From Anopheles merus (lineage: Eukaryota; Arthropoda; Insecta; Diptera; Culicidae), in contig NC_054083.1 in NCBI RefSeq assembly GCF_017562075.2, positions 18,592,928 to 18,656,927 on the forward strand: 64,000 nt of DNA. Reading direction: 5' to 3'. Below the pieces are notes generated by a model. That model was given only the letters and a program-made list of their open reading frames with translations, did no database searches and was not told the origin of the DNA. The position numbers and the translations under genes were made by a program. Every line of letters begins with the position of its first letter. The stretch's first letter is position 1. Positions 36,390 through 47,595 of this stretch are shown in pieces.

Positions 36390-39300
36390 CTAAGTATTTA
36401 CTATCAGAACACTCGTGGGTTACGATCAAAATGTACTGATTTGAGGCTAGCGGCCGATGCTGCTGATTTTAATGTGATTGTTTTCACTGAAACCTGGGCT
36501 GATGATTCTTTACCCAATAGTATGCTCTTTAGTAGTGATAAATTTATCGTTTACCGTTGTGATCGTAACATAAATAATAGTTCTCGTACTCGCGGTGGCG
36601 GTGTTCTCATTGCTGTTTCGACCAGTTTAGCATCAGCGCCTATTTCTGTAAATGCCGCGCCGCTTGAGTGTGTGTGGGTTGTGATTAAAAATGAGTGCTT
36701 TAATATATATATATATAGGTGTTATCTATGTCCCACCCTACTTAGCAGCTGATATGCGTACGTTTGAAAAACTTTTAGAATGCGTTCACGATGTCAAAGC
36801 CCGCTTGCGTAACAAGGATCAACTTATTCTTCTTGGTGATTTTAATCAAACTTCTCTGCAGTGGATAAATTCTGTTAATTTAACGACACCTTTCCAGCAC
36901 TATACACCTCATAATGCGTTGCTATGTCATGCACCTTTTGTCGATTTATTCAACGTTATGGAATTTTGTCAACTAAACAATATTCCAAACCATAATGGTC
37001 GTGTGCTTGACCTTATACTATTGTTTTCTCTTAACTTCACGCCGTGTTCCGTTTATGAGGCAGATCTTCCTCTTGTAAAAATTGATAACCACCATCCTCC
37101 GTTTGTTTTTGAAATTGAATATCTATCCACTGCCAACTTACCTGTTTCTGTGCAAAGTGTTAATCTTAGTCCTATTTATAATTATAAGAAGGCTGACTAT
37201 GCTAGGCTGCGTGTAATTTTGTCCTCTATTGATTGGTCATTTTTGTTTGAATGTACGTCCATCAATGAGGCTGTAACACAGTTCAATGCTATCCTTATCA
37301 CTTCCTTAAACTCCTGTTCTCCTCTCTTCAGACCACCTCCTTCCCCACCATGGTCCGACCGCCATCTGCGCTCTCTGCTTAGGGATCGAAATCGGGCTAC
37401 ACGTGCTTACCGGACTTGGCGTTCACCGTACACGCGTAGGTTATTTAAATATGCAGCATCCGCTTACAGATCATATAACAGATATCGCCATAAATTATAT
37501 GTTTTGCGTCTTCAATCTCGCTTCCGTTCAAACCCTCGAGCGTTTTGGAATTACATAAACTCTATGAGAAACAATAATGGCCTCCCTACTAGTATGTCAC
37601 TTGGTGATGTGCTTGCTACGTGCCCGAATGACATTCGTTCGCTTTTTGCTGATCATTTCTCGAGTGTCTATGAAAATGGTTTAGATAACTCTGCAAGCTT
37701 TGAGGCCAGTCTTTTATTCACCCCTCTCAATGTCCGGAATGTTGAATTTGTTTCTGTAAGCACTGCATCTGTTTTACGTGCGTTAGGTAACCTTAAACCA
37801 TCCTCAGTGCCGGGTCCCGATAGTATTCCTGCTGCTTTACTCGTTCATTGTCGTGAAGCACTAGCCCTTCCTGTTTCTTTCCTTTTTAATCTTTCTTTGT
37901 CCACGGCTACTTTTCCGAATATTTGGAAACAAGCATGGATAAGGCCAGTTTTTAAAAAGGGTGATCGTGGTTGCGTCTCTAATTATCGTGGCATATCTAT
38001 TTTATCGGCGTTCAGCAAAGTTTTTGAATCTGTTATTCGTTTACCTCTAATGGAAATGGTGAAATCGTGGATTATTCCAAATCAACATGGCTTTATGGCT
38101 GGCCGCTCCACCACTACTAATCTTATGGAATTTGTTTCCTCAGCACTCTTAAATCTGGACTCTGGCATGCAGGTTGATGCTGTGTATACCGATTTCAAAG
38201 CTGCGTTCGATAAAATCCCCCATTCTCTGCTCATTGCTAAATTCAAGAAACTTGGCTTCTCTCCTTTCTTTCTTGAATGGCTACAATCATTTCTATCGAA
38301 TCGTTTTTGCTGTGTTAAATTGAATGACGGTTTTTCTTATGAGTTTCATTGTTCGTCGGGTGTACCCCAGGGTAGTGTCTTGAGTCCTTTACTTTTTATT
38401 TTATTTTTCAATGATGTGTGCTCTGTTCTTCCATCCGATTCCTTCCTTATGTTTGCAGATGATTTAAAAATATTTTGTCCTATCACTGACTCTAATTCAT
38501 GTGTCTCTCTTCAATGTCTGTTAGACTCCTTCTCCTTTTGGTGTTCTGCTAACTTTCTCTCCCTGTGTATCGATAAATGTGCTTGTATATCTTTCTCTCG
38601 GAGCTTAAATGTGTTGTCTCATAATTATTCACTAAACTCTGTTGTATTAAATCGTGTTAATGTCATTCGTGATCTTGGGGTTCACCTTGATGCAAAGCTG
38701 TCATTCAATCATCATATTGAGCGTACCATTAACCATGCCAATAGTGTACTAGGAATGATTTGTGCTATGGCAAATGATGTGCGTGACCCTATATGCCTTA
38801 AAGCCCTTTTCTGTAGCTTAGTCCGCCCTATTTTAGAATATGCTAGCACTGTGTGGTGCCCAGTCAGCTCAGTATGGATTGAAAGGGTTGAAAGTGTTCA
38901 ACGCAGATTCACCCGTATTGCCATTAGGCGTCTTTTAGGGCAATCGGGTGCTTCTCTTCCCCCTTATGTAGTCCGATGCCGTATGCTTGGATTGATGACA
39001 CTGCATGATCGTCGCTCTGCTTCTCAAGCTTTGCTTATCAGTTGTTTGCTCCGGAACGAGATTGATTGTCCTTCACTTCTTAACAGAATACCGCTGTACG
39101 CGCCTGCTCGCTTTCTTCGACGCCGCGATTTCCTTCAAATCCCGTCGAGAAGAACGCTGTATGGCACCAATGATCCGTTTTTTCGATCCCTCCATCGCTT
39201 CAACAGTGCCTCTGGTGTGTTTGATTTTCATATTCCCCCTCAATCCCTTCGCCCCCTCTTCCTTCAGTTCTTTGACTCCCTTTTTGTTTCCCCATCCTAA
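36390..39300 (+). CDS. CR1-like ORF2 (endonuclease + reverse transcriptase), one frameshift
   Basis: The conserved endonuclease start LSIYYQNTRGLRSKCTDLRL begins directly after the ORF1 TAG, in the same frame, with no ATG before 36441. FTETWADDS follows. The frame breaks in an AT-dinucleotide run at about 36702-36717. The next frame resumes at once with GVIYVPPYLA and LILLGDFN, and is open for 869 codons from the ATG at 36691 to 39300. RT motifs are VFKKGDRGCVSNYRGISI, YTDFKAAFDKIPHSLL (A), SGVPQGSVLSPLLFILF (B) and FADDLKIF (C, about 38452-38475). The C-terminus ends after FRSLHRFNSASGVFDFHIPP. It would be a reverse transcriptase that copies the element RNA at a nicked target. The AT-run slip makes this copy probably inactive as read. 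Confidence 0.85.
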
Positions 39301-39460
39301 TTCTTTCATTTTACTTGTGTTGGCTGTGTTACAAATTGCTTGCTGTCTAGTATATGTTTGTCTAGTTAGATTTAAGTATTTGTTTGTTATCATTAATTTA
39401 AAGTTTTAGTCAGTAAGTTTCCCTATATTTAGCCCTCTGAGGCAGATATTTGTATCGTAA

Positions 39461-39507
<47 letters not shown>

Positions 39508-39709
39508 GCCACTTAGTAAGCTTATTGGCCTATAGTTTGCTGGATTACTAGGATCTTTGTTGGGTTTTTTAATTGGGACTATTTTTGCAGTTTTCCAGGC
39601 ATTAGGAAAATAGTTTAATTTGTAGCAGCAATTAAATATAAATGATAGGTATACTGTTGGGTAAATTGCCTTCTTAGAAAGTTGTTTTAAACAGCGGTTG
39701 TTGATTTTA

Positions 39710-39880
39710 TCACAACCGGTAGATTTTTTTTGTTTTTAGTTTTTTGATAATGGTTTGAATTTGTTTGGGCTTGCAAAATAGAGTTGGGTTTGTATTTGGT
39801 ACCAAGAGTTGCCGGGCTTTAAAAGCATGCACTGTTTGGTTCACTTGATTTTCTATTGAACTTTTTTCCGAATGGGTGAT
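39710..39880 (-). other. Jockey-like ORF2 linker just upstream of the RT
   Basis: This part of the ORF2 pseudogene holds the linker (VNQTVHAFKARQLLVPNTN) before the RT. Its frame breaks just upstream of 39710, after KKLKTKKIYRL. The RT start (AWKTAKIVPIKK) lies at about 39570-39600 in another frame. Confidence 0.5.
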
Positions 39881-40797
39881 GTTATGCGCTTTTTCAAAAT
39901 TTGTTTTGATAGCTTCACATTTTTCTTTGTCAGTTAAATATGCTTTATCATTGGATCTTAATGGAGGGATAATTTTACAATCGGATTTCATTATTTTTAC
40001 GAATTTCCAGAGTCTATCATTGTTTTTGCCTTTATTCATTTTGGATAAATTACTCTGCCATGCAGTGTTGCGAGTTTTTTTTATGTCGTTCTTGATTTCA
40101 TTAGCTAAGGCGTTGTACCAAGATTTAAGATATAAACACCTTCTATTTCTCTGCCATTGTATTCTGATCAAGTTTCTTTGTTTAATTTTATTTAAAATTA
40201 TGTCGGGAAGGATTATTTTATAGTGGTCAGGTGTTTTTAATGGGACCGATAAGTCATGTGCATTACATATTAAGTTGGTAAAGTATTCAATTAATAAATC
40301 GATTTGTGAATGATCTGTTATTATTTGCAAATTTGTATTAGTAACATTTAACTTACTATCAACGAATTTTCTAAACTCTTTCCAATTTTGACTATTTGAC
40401 TTTACACAATTCCACAGCTGGTGCCGCGCGTTAAAGTCTCCACAAATAATAAATTTTCCTGGAATATTGCATAGAGCTATAATGTCTCGTCTAAAACTAT
40501 TGCAGTCCGAATTGGATCCAGTCTGAATAGCAACAGCCTCTATCTTCTTTAGTTTAGGCAGTTGTAAAACTTCGTGATTTAATTGCTTAGAAATTATGAT
40601 TGCAACACCTCCTTTTTCATCTACTATCCACTCTGTATATCGAGTAATTGGGATGTGAGAATTTAATATTTGGTTTTAGGAAGGTTTCACAGATAGCTGA
40701 TATCATAATATTTTCCTTCAATAGGTAGTTGAAAAACTCGGTTTGCTTGTTAGTAATGCTATTGGCATTCCAATATAATATTCGAAATTTATCTACA

Positions 40798-42052
40798 CTA
40801 TACATTTTTGAAACAGTATTTAGCTGTGATTCGGACTATCACAGAAATTAGGTCTTTCTTAGATTTGCACTTTGATAGATGTACAAACACATCTTCCACA
40901 ATCTGTCCTATTTCATCTAGGTTAATGTCACTAAGGTTAGACTTAATGTTTTCATTATTATTGAGCTGGTTTGCGTAACTCGTAGAGTTACGATAGTTCG
41001 TGTTTGTGCGACTAACCTGTGGTAGCGATGGGAAACTTTCACTAGTTAATTGAAAACTTGGTTTGGGTGCTGATCTTGTCGTGGGTTTGCTAACCTTACA
41101 GGCATCCGTGGAAGCTAGCGGTATGATGTTCTCCGCAATTTGCACATCGAAGTTTAGCCGGTGCTATTTTGCCGTCTGGATTGGTAGTTGTTTTGCTCAG
41201 AGGGCACATGTTAGACGCGTGTGGCTCAGCACACTTCACACATACTGGTACACGGAAACAGTTTGCTTCTCCATGCCCATATTGCTGACAATTTCTACAC
41301 TGTATTGGCCCTGCTTTGTGTGAGTAGTATTCAAAATACACTCTATGGTGATTTACGTAGCGCACCTGTTTTAGTTCGCCTAACGTAATTGAGCCCTTGG
41401 CAAAATGTAACAAATACATCGCCTGGTCATCGTATCGTTTTTTACGTATTGGTAGCTTCTTCACTGTAGTGGGGTTGATTTTACATTCTCCTAGAGCTGG
41501 GAGTAAATCGTCTATCGGCATTTCAGGCAGGCCAAAAATGACCACTTTTGTTGTGCGTTCTTCTGGTAGTTGGTGCGTGAAGAAGTTGATTTTGTTGTTC
41601 TTGAACGATTCTACCACTAATTTGAAATCGTTCGTATCTAATACGCTAACGTTTATACCTTTTGTAGAGGTGTTTGTGTGGTAGTGCACTACACCTGTAG
41701 CGACGATCAGTCGATGGACGTTTCCTACTGTCGTACCTGTCACTATGATCGGAGGTACGCGATGTTTTTTCGTGCTTGGTTGTAGTGGTTGTACATGCGA
41801 TGACGGGGCTTCTTCGTTTTCACTTAGGATGTCGTATGCGTTATTGAGCGACACCTGAGGTGCGTACTCTGGTTTTGCACGCTGACTCATACTATGAAAA
41901 CGGGACAGCGAGTACGTTGAGCCTCCACGACAAGCGACGTTTCTCTTTCGCGGGGCCATCTCGGGTGGCCGAGCGCCTAGGCGTTTGCGTAATTTAACTG
42001 GAATGTTTCTCTTTTGGTGTTTTTCTCTCTCAGAAGATAAATTATATCGCAC
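40798..42052 (-). pseudogene. Jockey-like ORF1 (gag-like, zinc knuckles), frameshifted
   Basis: The probable start is MAPRKRNVACRGGSTYS (about 41958). The open frame extends further upstream to 42052 without family signal. Mid-protein carries the RRM-like/PRE_C2HC region (KVVIFGLPEMPIDDLLPALG). Then come zinc knuckles CRNCQQYGHGEANC, CVKCAEPHASNMC and CANCGEHHTASFHGC. The frame then shifts near 41100-41145 and continues as KPTTRSAPKPSFQLTSESFP to 40798. Gag-like ORF1 of jockey elements binds the element RNA and targets it to chromosomes. Confidence 0.85.
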
Positions 42053-42109
42053 TATTACCGAACACGTCCGAACAGGTCGGAGGCTGAGAGTGATCTGCTC
42101 GTAAGGAGT

Positions 42110-42495
42110 TCTTTCGCCTCTTTCTCTTGAACGTCATGATGATAGCAGCTAAAGCAGGATTGCGGCGCAAGCTTAAGGGGAGTGAACAGAAATGTTCAGA
42201 AGGAAAGTCTTAGAGGATCGCGGAAAAGTTGGGAATATCACACCAGTAGAAAAAGTACGGGGCCGGTCTGGTGGTACAGTCGTCAACTCGTGCGACGTAA
42301 CAACATGCCTGTCATGAGTTCAAATCCCGAATAGACCGTGCCCCCATACGTAGGACTGACTATCCTGCTATGGTAACAATAAGTTACTGAAAGCCAAGCT
42401 CATTTCACTAAGTGGGTACAGGCAGGCCTTGACCAGCAGCGGTTGTTGTGCCAAGAAAAAGAAAATGTACGTGGTACTAATTAGGACTAAGTATC
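42110..42495. repeat. Unit 1 end and junction segment containing a SINE
   Basis: 42110-42126 completes unit 1. The next roughly 370 bases (TTGAACGTCATGATG... plus the SINE) occur nowhere else in the window. In later junctions TTTCTC is joined directly to ATGCAAGG. The last 30 bases match the left flank of unit 1 (29511-29542). Confidence 0.7.
42260..42461 (+). mobile_element. tRNA-derived SINE, SINE200 family
   Basis: The 5' part GGCCGGTCTGGTGGTACAGT with GAGTTCAAATCCCGAATAG carries pol III A- and B-box-like sequence. The text resembles the Anopheles SINE200 consensus as I remember it. The 3' end is an AAGAAAAAG tail. Near-identical AAAAAGTACG and AAAATGTACG flank it as a probable target duplication. 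Confidence 0.85.
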
Positions 42496-42927
42496 ATGTA
42501 AGGTTGAAGAAGTATAGGTACACTACTGGACAAAAAATAGGACAAATTATTTTCAATTTTTATTAGTTTTTTCGACATATTTGGCTTGGAAAGAGATATT
42601 TAACACTCTGGGCGCTGGCATTTTGCATCAGCTTTCTGCAGAGAAAACAGTACAAGATAAGAGAGCGATGAGAGCGTTTCATTGGCTTACGATCGTTCAC
42701 TCTCTTTCCGATCCTCACATACGATGCCACTTCTGCAATATGCGCTCTCTCTTTCTTCCCGCTGCAATGCGCTCTGCTGAGAGTTGCTGAGAGACCAATC
42801 ACAGAGAAGAGGAGTGAACAAAGCTGTGATTCCAAAGCGAGCCACACAGCGCCCAGAGTGTTAAGGTATGTCGAGGTGTTTGTATGTGTGAAATTCATAA
42901 TTACGTCATCATTTGGTAAACGCACGC

Positions 42928-42928
<1 letters not shown>

Positions 42929-42989
<61 letters not shown>
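42929..42989. repeat. GT microsatellite in the Tc1-like element
   Basis: A pure GT run lies 5' of the transposase remnant. Confidence 0.95.
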
Positions 42990-42993
<4 letters not shown>

Positions 42994-43093
42994 TTTGCGG
43001 CAGTATAAAAGGAGAGCCAAGCCGTTTTGCGCTTCAGTCTTCAGTTAGTGGTCAAGGTGTAAAGTTGCTGTTAAAAAATTCCACAAAATAATC

Positions 43094-43630
43094 ATGGGTC
43101 GCGGAAAGCACTGCACACCAGAGGAGCGAAAACAGATCCAGGGGCTGTTTCGTGAGAAAGTCCCAATAAAGACAATCTGCAAGGCGTTCGGCCGTTCGCG
43201 GACGTTTGTGGACAACGCCATTCGTAGCGAGGCTACGGGTAAGTCGACAGGTCGTCCACGAAAAACAACGGCTAACGTTGACGCGCAGATTGTTGAAAAG
43301 AGCAGGGCTAACCCTTTCACTACTTGCACTCGAATCAAGCAGGAACTTGGGTTGCAAGTTTCGTCGAAGACGGTGTCTCGCCGTTTACACGACGCTGGGT
43401 TCGGTGCCCGGAGAGTTCGGAAGCGGAAGAAAGGTTCGGAAGCTGCTGCCGTACCACGTAGAAGCGCGCATTCGGTTTGCCGAAGAACATCAGCAGCTTC
43501 TGGAACCAGCAGCTCAGGAACTCAGCCGAAGCGCTATGGGCACGCTGCTAGGGAAACGCATACCCGTAAGCACATGCCAGAAACTCATCATCCAAGGCAG
43601 CTACGCGCTGCCAGGCAGTGAAGGACAATA
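43094..43630 (+). pseudogene. Tc1-like transposase remnant
   Basis: The start is MGRGKHCTPEERKQIQGLFR. A paired/HTH region follows (KTICKAFGRSRTFVDNAIRS, then GRPRKTT and TRIKQELGLQVSSKTVSRRL), typical of Tc1 DNA-binding domains. Around 43435 the frame shifts to VRKLLPYHVEARIRFAEEHQ. The sequence then ends without the DDE catalytic domain, about 200 residues short of a normal transposase. Confidence 0.85.
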
Positions 43631-44636
43631 ATGGTCAACACATTGACCATTAGAATGTGTTTTCGCTCTGTGGAACACCGCAACACCACCTCCCAACCAC
43701 CACTTAAACAGCCCTTTTCAGGGCTACCAAATAATTCTGAAAACTATGTCTTTTCGCCAAAAAAAAGGTTCATATTTTTATGCCAACAGGTGTACATGAT
43801 GATATCTGTATCCTAAAATGGGTATAGGTATTAGGTTCGTTCAGTTGTTGGTACTACCTTCAATGTAATATGGCACCTCAAACGATGGGTTAGTTAGAAA
43901 TGTAATTTTGGATGACCCCGTTTAATTTGTGTACATTACGGGTAGGCATCATCGTTGGACTGGTCGTAAATGATTGTACCGAACGGCTAGGGTACCAATA
44001 ACTATCAATGCACATTGGCGTATCGGAAAACTGGCTCAATCTCCGAAAAACCATGTTCGTCGCGTGTTTGTCGCTAGAGAGCATGTTCATAGTGAGGTTT
44101 CGTTGGACATTCTCGTAGTATGTACTAACCGTCATTACCTGTTCTTGGGTATTAACATTGTTGGGATGTCGCAAAAATAGATGAGCGGCATTTACACAAA
44201 CAGAGCCATACATTTTCCACTCTGATAATTCAGAGATGAGAACTTGCGGTTATGAAAAGGTTCCAGAGCTTGGAGCACGCTTGACGGTTCGATTCTCCTG
44301 TACAAGACGTTTCCGAACACTGCTATACTTCGACAGTCCGGGCCTGCTGCATCCATGTAGTTTTGCCTATGCGTTTCGGAATCACAGCGGAGTTGGGAAT
44401 AAATAGACGATGTGTGAGCTATCCTTAAAGCTTGGCCGTTGGGTTAATTTCCTGTTGTGCGTGCCAACATGTAATCTAAAACGAGAGAAAGAGAAACGAC
44501 AACAAACTTGATGGCATGCCAGCTGAACAAGCCATGCAGTGTTCGAGCGAGCAGGAGTAATCCGCCGATCTATGTAATTGCTATTGCGTGAAGGTGTTCG
44601 AATGAAATGATGAAGTTCTTGAATGATTCGATTTGT

Positions 44637-44652
44637 AGTCCTGAAAAGGACT
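44637..44652 (-). promoter_or_regulatory. Histone 3' stem-loop, H1 copy 2
   Basis: The hairpin is identical to copy 1 and at the same distance from the stop. Confidence 0.92.
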
Positions 44653-44724
44653 GTTGCTTGGAACCAAGAGAGCGTTATTGCAATGCTGTTGTAGAAGCAT
44701 GCAGTATAACGTGTAGTAGGTGGT

Positions 44725-45474
44725 TTACTTCTTGGCTGCAGCTGCCTTTTTGGGGGCAGCGGCTTTCTTGGGTGCGGCAGCCTTCTTGGGAGCGGCGGCC
44801 TTCTTGGCGGGAGCTGCTGCCTTCTTTGGTTTCGGTGCTTTCGGCTTGGCAGCCGCGGCCTTGGTTGGCTTGGTGGATTTCTGCTTCGGGGCTGCCGGTT
44901 TCTTGGCGGCTTTCTTCGCTCCGTCGGCGGCCTTGGGTTTCTTAGCTGCGGCGGCCTTCGGTTTCTTGGCGGCGGCACCGTCAGCCTTCTTGGTGGTCTT
45001 CTTGGCGGCGGCCTTCTTCTCTCCGGCGGGCTTCTTGGCTGCGGTCTTCTTCTTCTTGTCCGCGGCAGAGGCCGACTTCTTGGGGGCCGCTGCTTTCTTC
45101 TTCTTCTCTACCGCTGGCTTCTTGGCTGCGGCCGAGAGCTTGAACGAGCCCGACGCACCGGTTCCCTTGGTCTGGACCAGCTTGCCGTTGGCGACGGCAG
45201 TCTTGAGGGCCTTCTTGAAGAAGGTGGCCAGCTTGGTCACGTCAGCCTTGTAGTTGGCCGCCACGTACTTCTTGATCGCCTGCAGCGAGGAACCGTTGCG
45301 TTCGTTGAGTGCCTTGACGGCGGCCAGCACCATTTCGTTGACCGGAGGATGTGCCGCTGGCTGCTTGGGCTTCTTGGGGCCGGCGGCCGCCTTTGGCTTC
45401 TTCGGTGACTTGGCCGTGGAGGCTGGGGCAGCAGCTGCTGCAGCCGGGACTTCGGTCGCTGCGGAATCGGCCAT
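44725..45474 (-). CDS. His1: Histone H1, copy 2
   Basis: It encodes the same 249 residues as copy 1, with one silent difference noted (44782, C for T). Its flanks match copy 1 almost perfectly from about 340 bases past the stop codon to about 730 bases before the ATG, then diverge. The gene is intact, with stem-loop and promoter elements in place. Confidence 0.97.
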   Translation of the reverse strand: MADSAATEVPAAAAAAPASTAKSPKKPKAAAGPKKPKQPAAHPPVNEMVLAAVKALNERNGSSLQAIKKYVAANYKADVTKLATFFKKALKTAVANGKLVQTKGTGASGSFKLSAAAKKPAVEKKKKAAAPKKSASAADKKKKTAAKKPAGEKKAAAKKTTKKADGAAAKKPKAAAAKKPKAADGAKKAAKKPAAPKQKSTKPTKAAAAKPKAPKPKKAAAPAKKAAAPKKAAAPKKAAAPKKAAAAKK

Positions 45475-47595
45475 CGTAGTTGCTTTCGCGCTTGTTTGAG
45501 GGGTTATTCGCTTTCACTCACACACTGACACAGCAATGTTTATGTTTATGCTTATGCTCGCCTATGCTCGGGGGTGACTCGAATTTGGGAACTCGAGAGG
45601 AAACACATGGAAAGCTTATGTCAGATTTTCGATGCGGTTGTCAAAGAAAGTTGCAAAAATACTGTTGTACTTTTTATCAAATATAACCACATATTTGCTC
45701 TGAACACTTGAATAAGATGATTGTTTCGGGTTGGCAAAATGTTAGGCTTTCCAGAAATGTATACTTTACCTCTAAAATAGCTCTACCGAAGACGACAATA
45801 GCGATAGAAGTGCCGATTTGCGCGACGCTGCAGCGATAGGATGGGATGTTTTGTGGTATATCTCCTGTAAACCGCATTTCCGACACTTCAAGGGTGGTAA
45901 AATAGTGAGTTTAACATTTTTCCTACCAAAGTACATCAAATGAACGATATATGGTAGCAGCAAAGTGTATTAAAATGGCAAAACAAAATGCATCTCCCCA
46001 GCGTCAGATCGATCGAAAACCGAGTGACGTTTGCTTGTTTGGGTTGGCTTGGTGGATCGAGATAGTAAGAAATAATTGATGTTCTATGCATTTGTATGTA
46101 TGGTAAATGAAAAGTTTGATAAAAAATGCGTAGTTAAACTTGTATTAACTTGGATATGATCAATAATGTTCCACAATTCACCAAGGCAATGCAAGTAAAG
46201 TTTGCTCTACGTGGCGTTTGACAGATGTTCGTCAGAGATGATATGCTACGGATGGCGTATGGAAGCCGATGTGGATCGAGTCACAGGATCGGTGCAATGT
46301 AGGAACAAGGAACCACAATCGGCATAAAATGTGGTCGGTGTAGTCCACAGGTAATTGTTATACAATGTGTTTGTTATAAGATTCCGGGAGCATTCCGGAC
46401 CAAAGGTGTGAGGCTTGTATTGTTAGCCAGTGGCGCATTACAGCCGGCCGGACAACATAACAGTCAAATGAAAAAAACACTCAAGGCGTTTTTATGAGGA
46501 TGTCTTCTAACAGTCTGATTGTGGACATGATATCACGAGCCTCTCATGTTCACCATGTGGAGCGAAATTGGAATGAATTGTCTAGATGCTCCTGAGGGAA
46601 TTGTCAAGATGATTGTGGTGCTGGCTGAAACCTGACCCAATGGATTGTATAGTGGACACAGACTATTCGCGTTTTTCGGAAAGATTTAAACATACCGAAA
46701 CGAAATAAAACAATCGCTCAAAATTGATTACACATAATCATACATTATGTCTAACGTAGTCTTCTTGGCGGAAGAGCATGTAGCATAGTCGATTGTCTTA
46801 TTGAGGATATCCGTGCGTTCAATTGCGTGATCTTTGTTATGGGCACAGCTTTTGAACTGGCAAGTTTGAAAAAAGCACTCATAGTTCCCTTCTAATCCAA
46901 CAGAGATCGCTTTCGCTCGTGGATTTCAGGATGCATAAAATTTGAAGCATTTGGCATTATTCAGGCCTATCCTATTCTCTCGTAACCCGAAACGGGTAAA
47001 TTTTCTGGTAAAACGGCATGCGGTTTTGAGATATCCCCTGGAAAGGAGTAAAGTAGTCGTGTCTTTTGTTTATAATCTTTTACGTGATCTGTACATGACA
47101 ACATAATTTTATAGTCCGCCTACCGCGATAGGAACTAGAACCAATGCCGATGGGACTTTTGGTCGTGTCATTGGCAAATGAGTGGGCGTTATCACGATTT
47201 ATTAATAAATAAGTTTAAAAAATGGAAAATAATAGTAGATGAGTGGACACACAAATATTTGTTGGAAAAGGAGCTACATGCGGTGAACACCAAATATGTA
47301 CAGCTTTGCTATATAGAATAAGTTTTGTGTTGAAATAGATTGATGATCATAAATATCGATAATGTTAATTTTGATTAGACATAGACAACATTATCTGTTT
47401 TACTAGTCTGTTTAAAACGTCTTCCAAATTAAGAAGTCAGCAGTTTAAAAAGTATTTGTTGTATTTGAGCAAGCTTGGAATAAAGAAACGATTGCAGACA
47501 TTAATTAGTGATTTAAAACCCCTACAGAAAAATTGATCGAGGAGGTCTTGAAATGGCTTGGCGCTTGAGTTGGAAATTAGAATAGGCGTGATTGC

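Larger units (their letters stand above)
35312..39507 (+). mobile_element. CR1-like non-LTR retrotransposon nested in the jockey-like element
   Basis: It interrupts the jockey-like RT between the codons for SLLSG and SKIYEK, with at most a very short or imperfect target duplication. It runs on the + strand: 5' UTR 35312-35464, ORF1, ORF2, a 3' UTR, and a tail of about twelve TAAA units (39460-39507). Absent target duplication and a short tandem tail are typical of CR1-group elements. Its long open RT frame suggests it is younger than its host. Confidence 0.85.
34282..40805 (-). pseudogene. Jockey-like ORF2 (endonuclease + reverse transcriptase), interrupted
   Basis: The start is MYSVDKFRILYWNANSITNK near 40805, an apurinic-type endonuclease N-terminus. 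A frameshift near 40617 leads into DEKGGVAIIISKQLNHE, then GKFIICGDFNARHQLWN, and the linker at about 40330-39710. The RT begins AWKTAKIVPIKKPNKDPSNP, continuing to NYRPISLLSG, and is cut by the CR1-like insertion. It resumes near 35311 as SKIYEKLIGKRI and PYQFGFQKGLSTIDQLN. A further frameshift lies near 35140. Then come LDLEKAYDTVWHQ, GLPQGSVLSPCLFNIF and FAFADDFAI (catalytic FADD), ending at 34282. Order and motifs fit the jockey clade. The insertion, stops and frameshifts make it non-functional. Confidence 0.88.
33924..42096 (-). mobile_element. Jockey-like non-LTR retrotransposon, near full length, inactive
   Basis: The 13-base GCTCGTAAGGAGT is repeated exactly at 33911-33923 and 42097-42109, and other units carry it once, uninterrupted. 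The element reads on the - strand. Its 5' end is near 42096, ORF1 follows, then ORF2 (endonuclease and reverse transcriptase), and a 3' end with an AATAAATACTACTACT-type tail at 33924. The element is broken by several frameshifts and by a CR1-like insertion at 35312-39507. Confidence 0.9.
29543..42126. repeat. Histone H1 array, unit 1 (split by retroelements)
   Basis: The unit starts at ATGTAAGGTTGAAG and ends with the CGCCTCTTTCTC that closes the other units. Removing the solo LTR and the jockey-like insertion with one copy of each target duplication leaves about 4.0 kb. That is about 0.4 kb less than later units, because the retroelement tail they carry is absent near 33350. The non-H1 part has no gene I can support. 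Short frames such as the one near 29730-30005 are not kept open between units 1 and 2. Confidence 0.9.
42521..43792 (+). mobile_element. Tc1-like DNA transposon, internally damaged, 1272 bp
   Basis: It is flanked by TA on both sides (42519-42520, 43793-43794). The uninterrupted site (AGGTACATGATGATAT) is seen in the other units. The ends CACTACTGGACAAAAAATAG and CACCTGTTGGCATAAAAATA (right, read inward) are imperfect inverted repeats. It contains a truncated transposase and a GT microsatellite. Confidence 0.88.
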
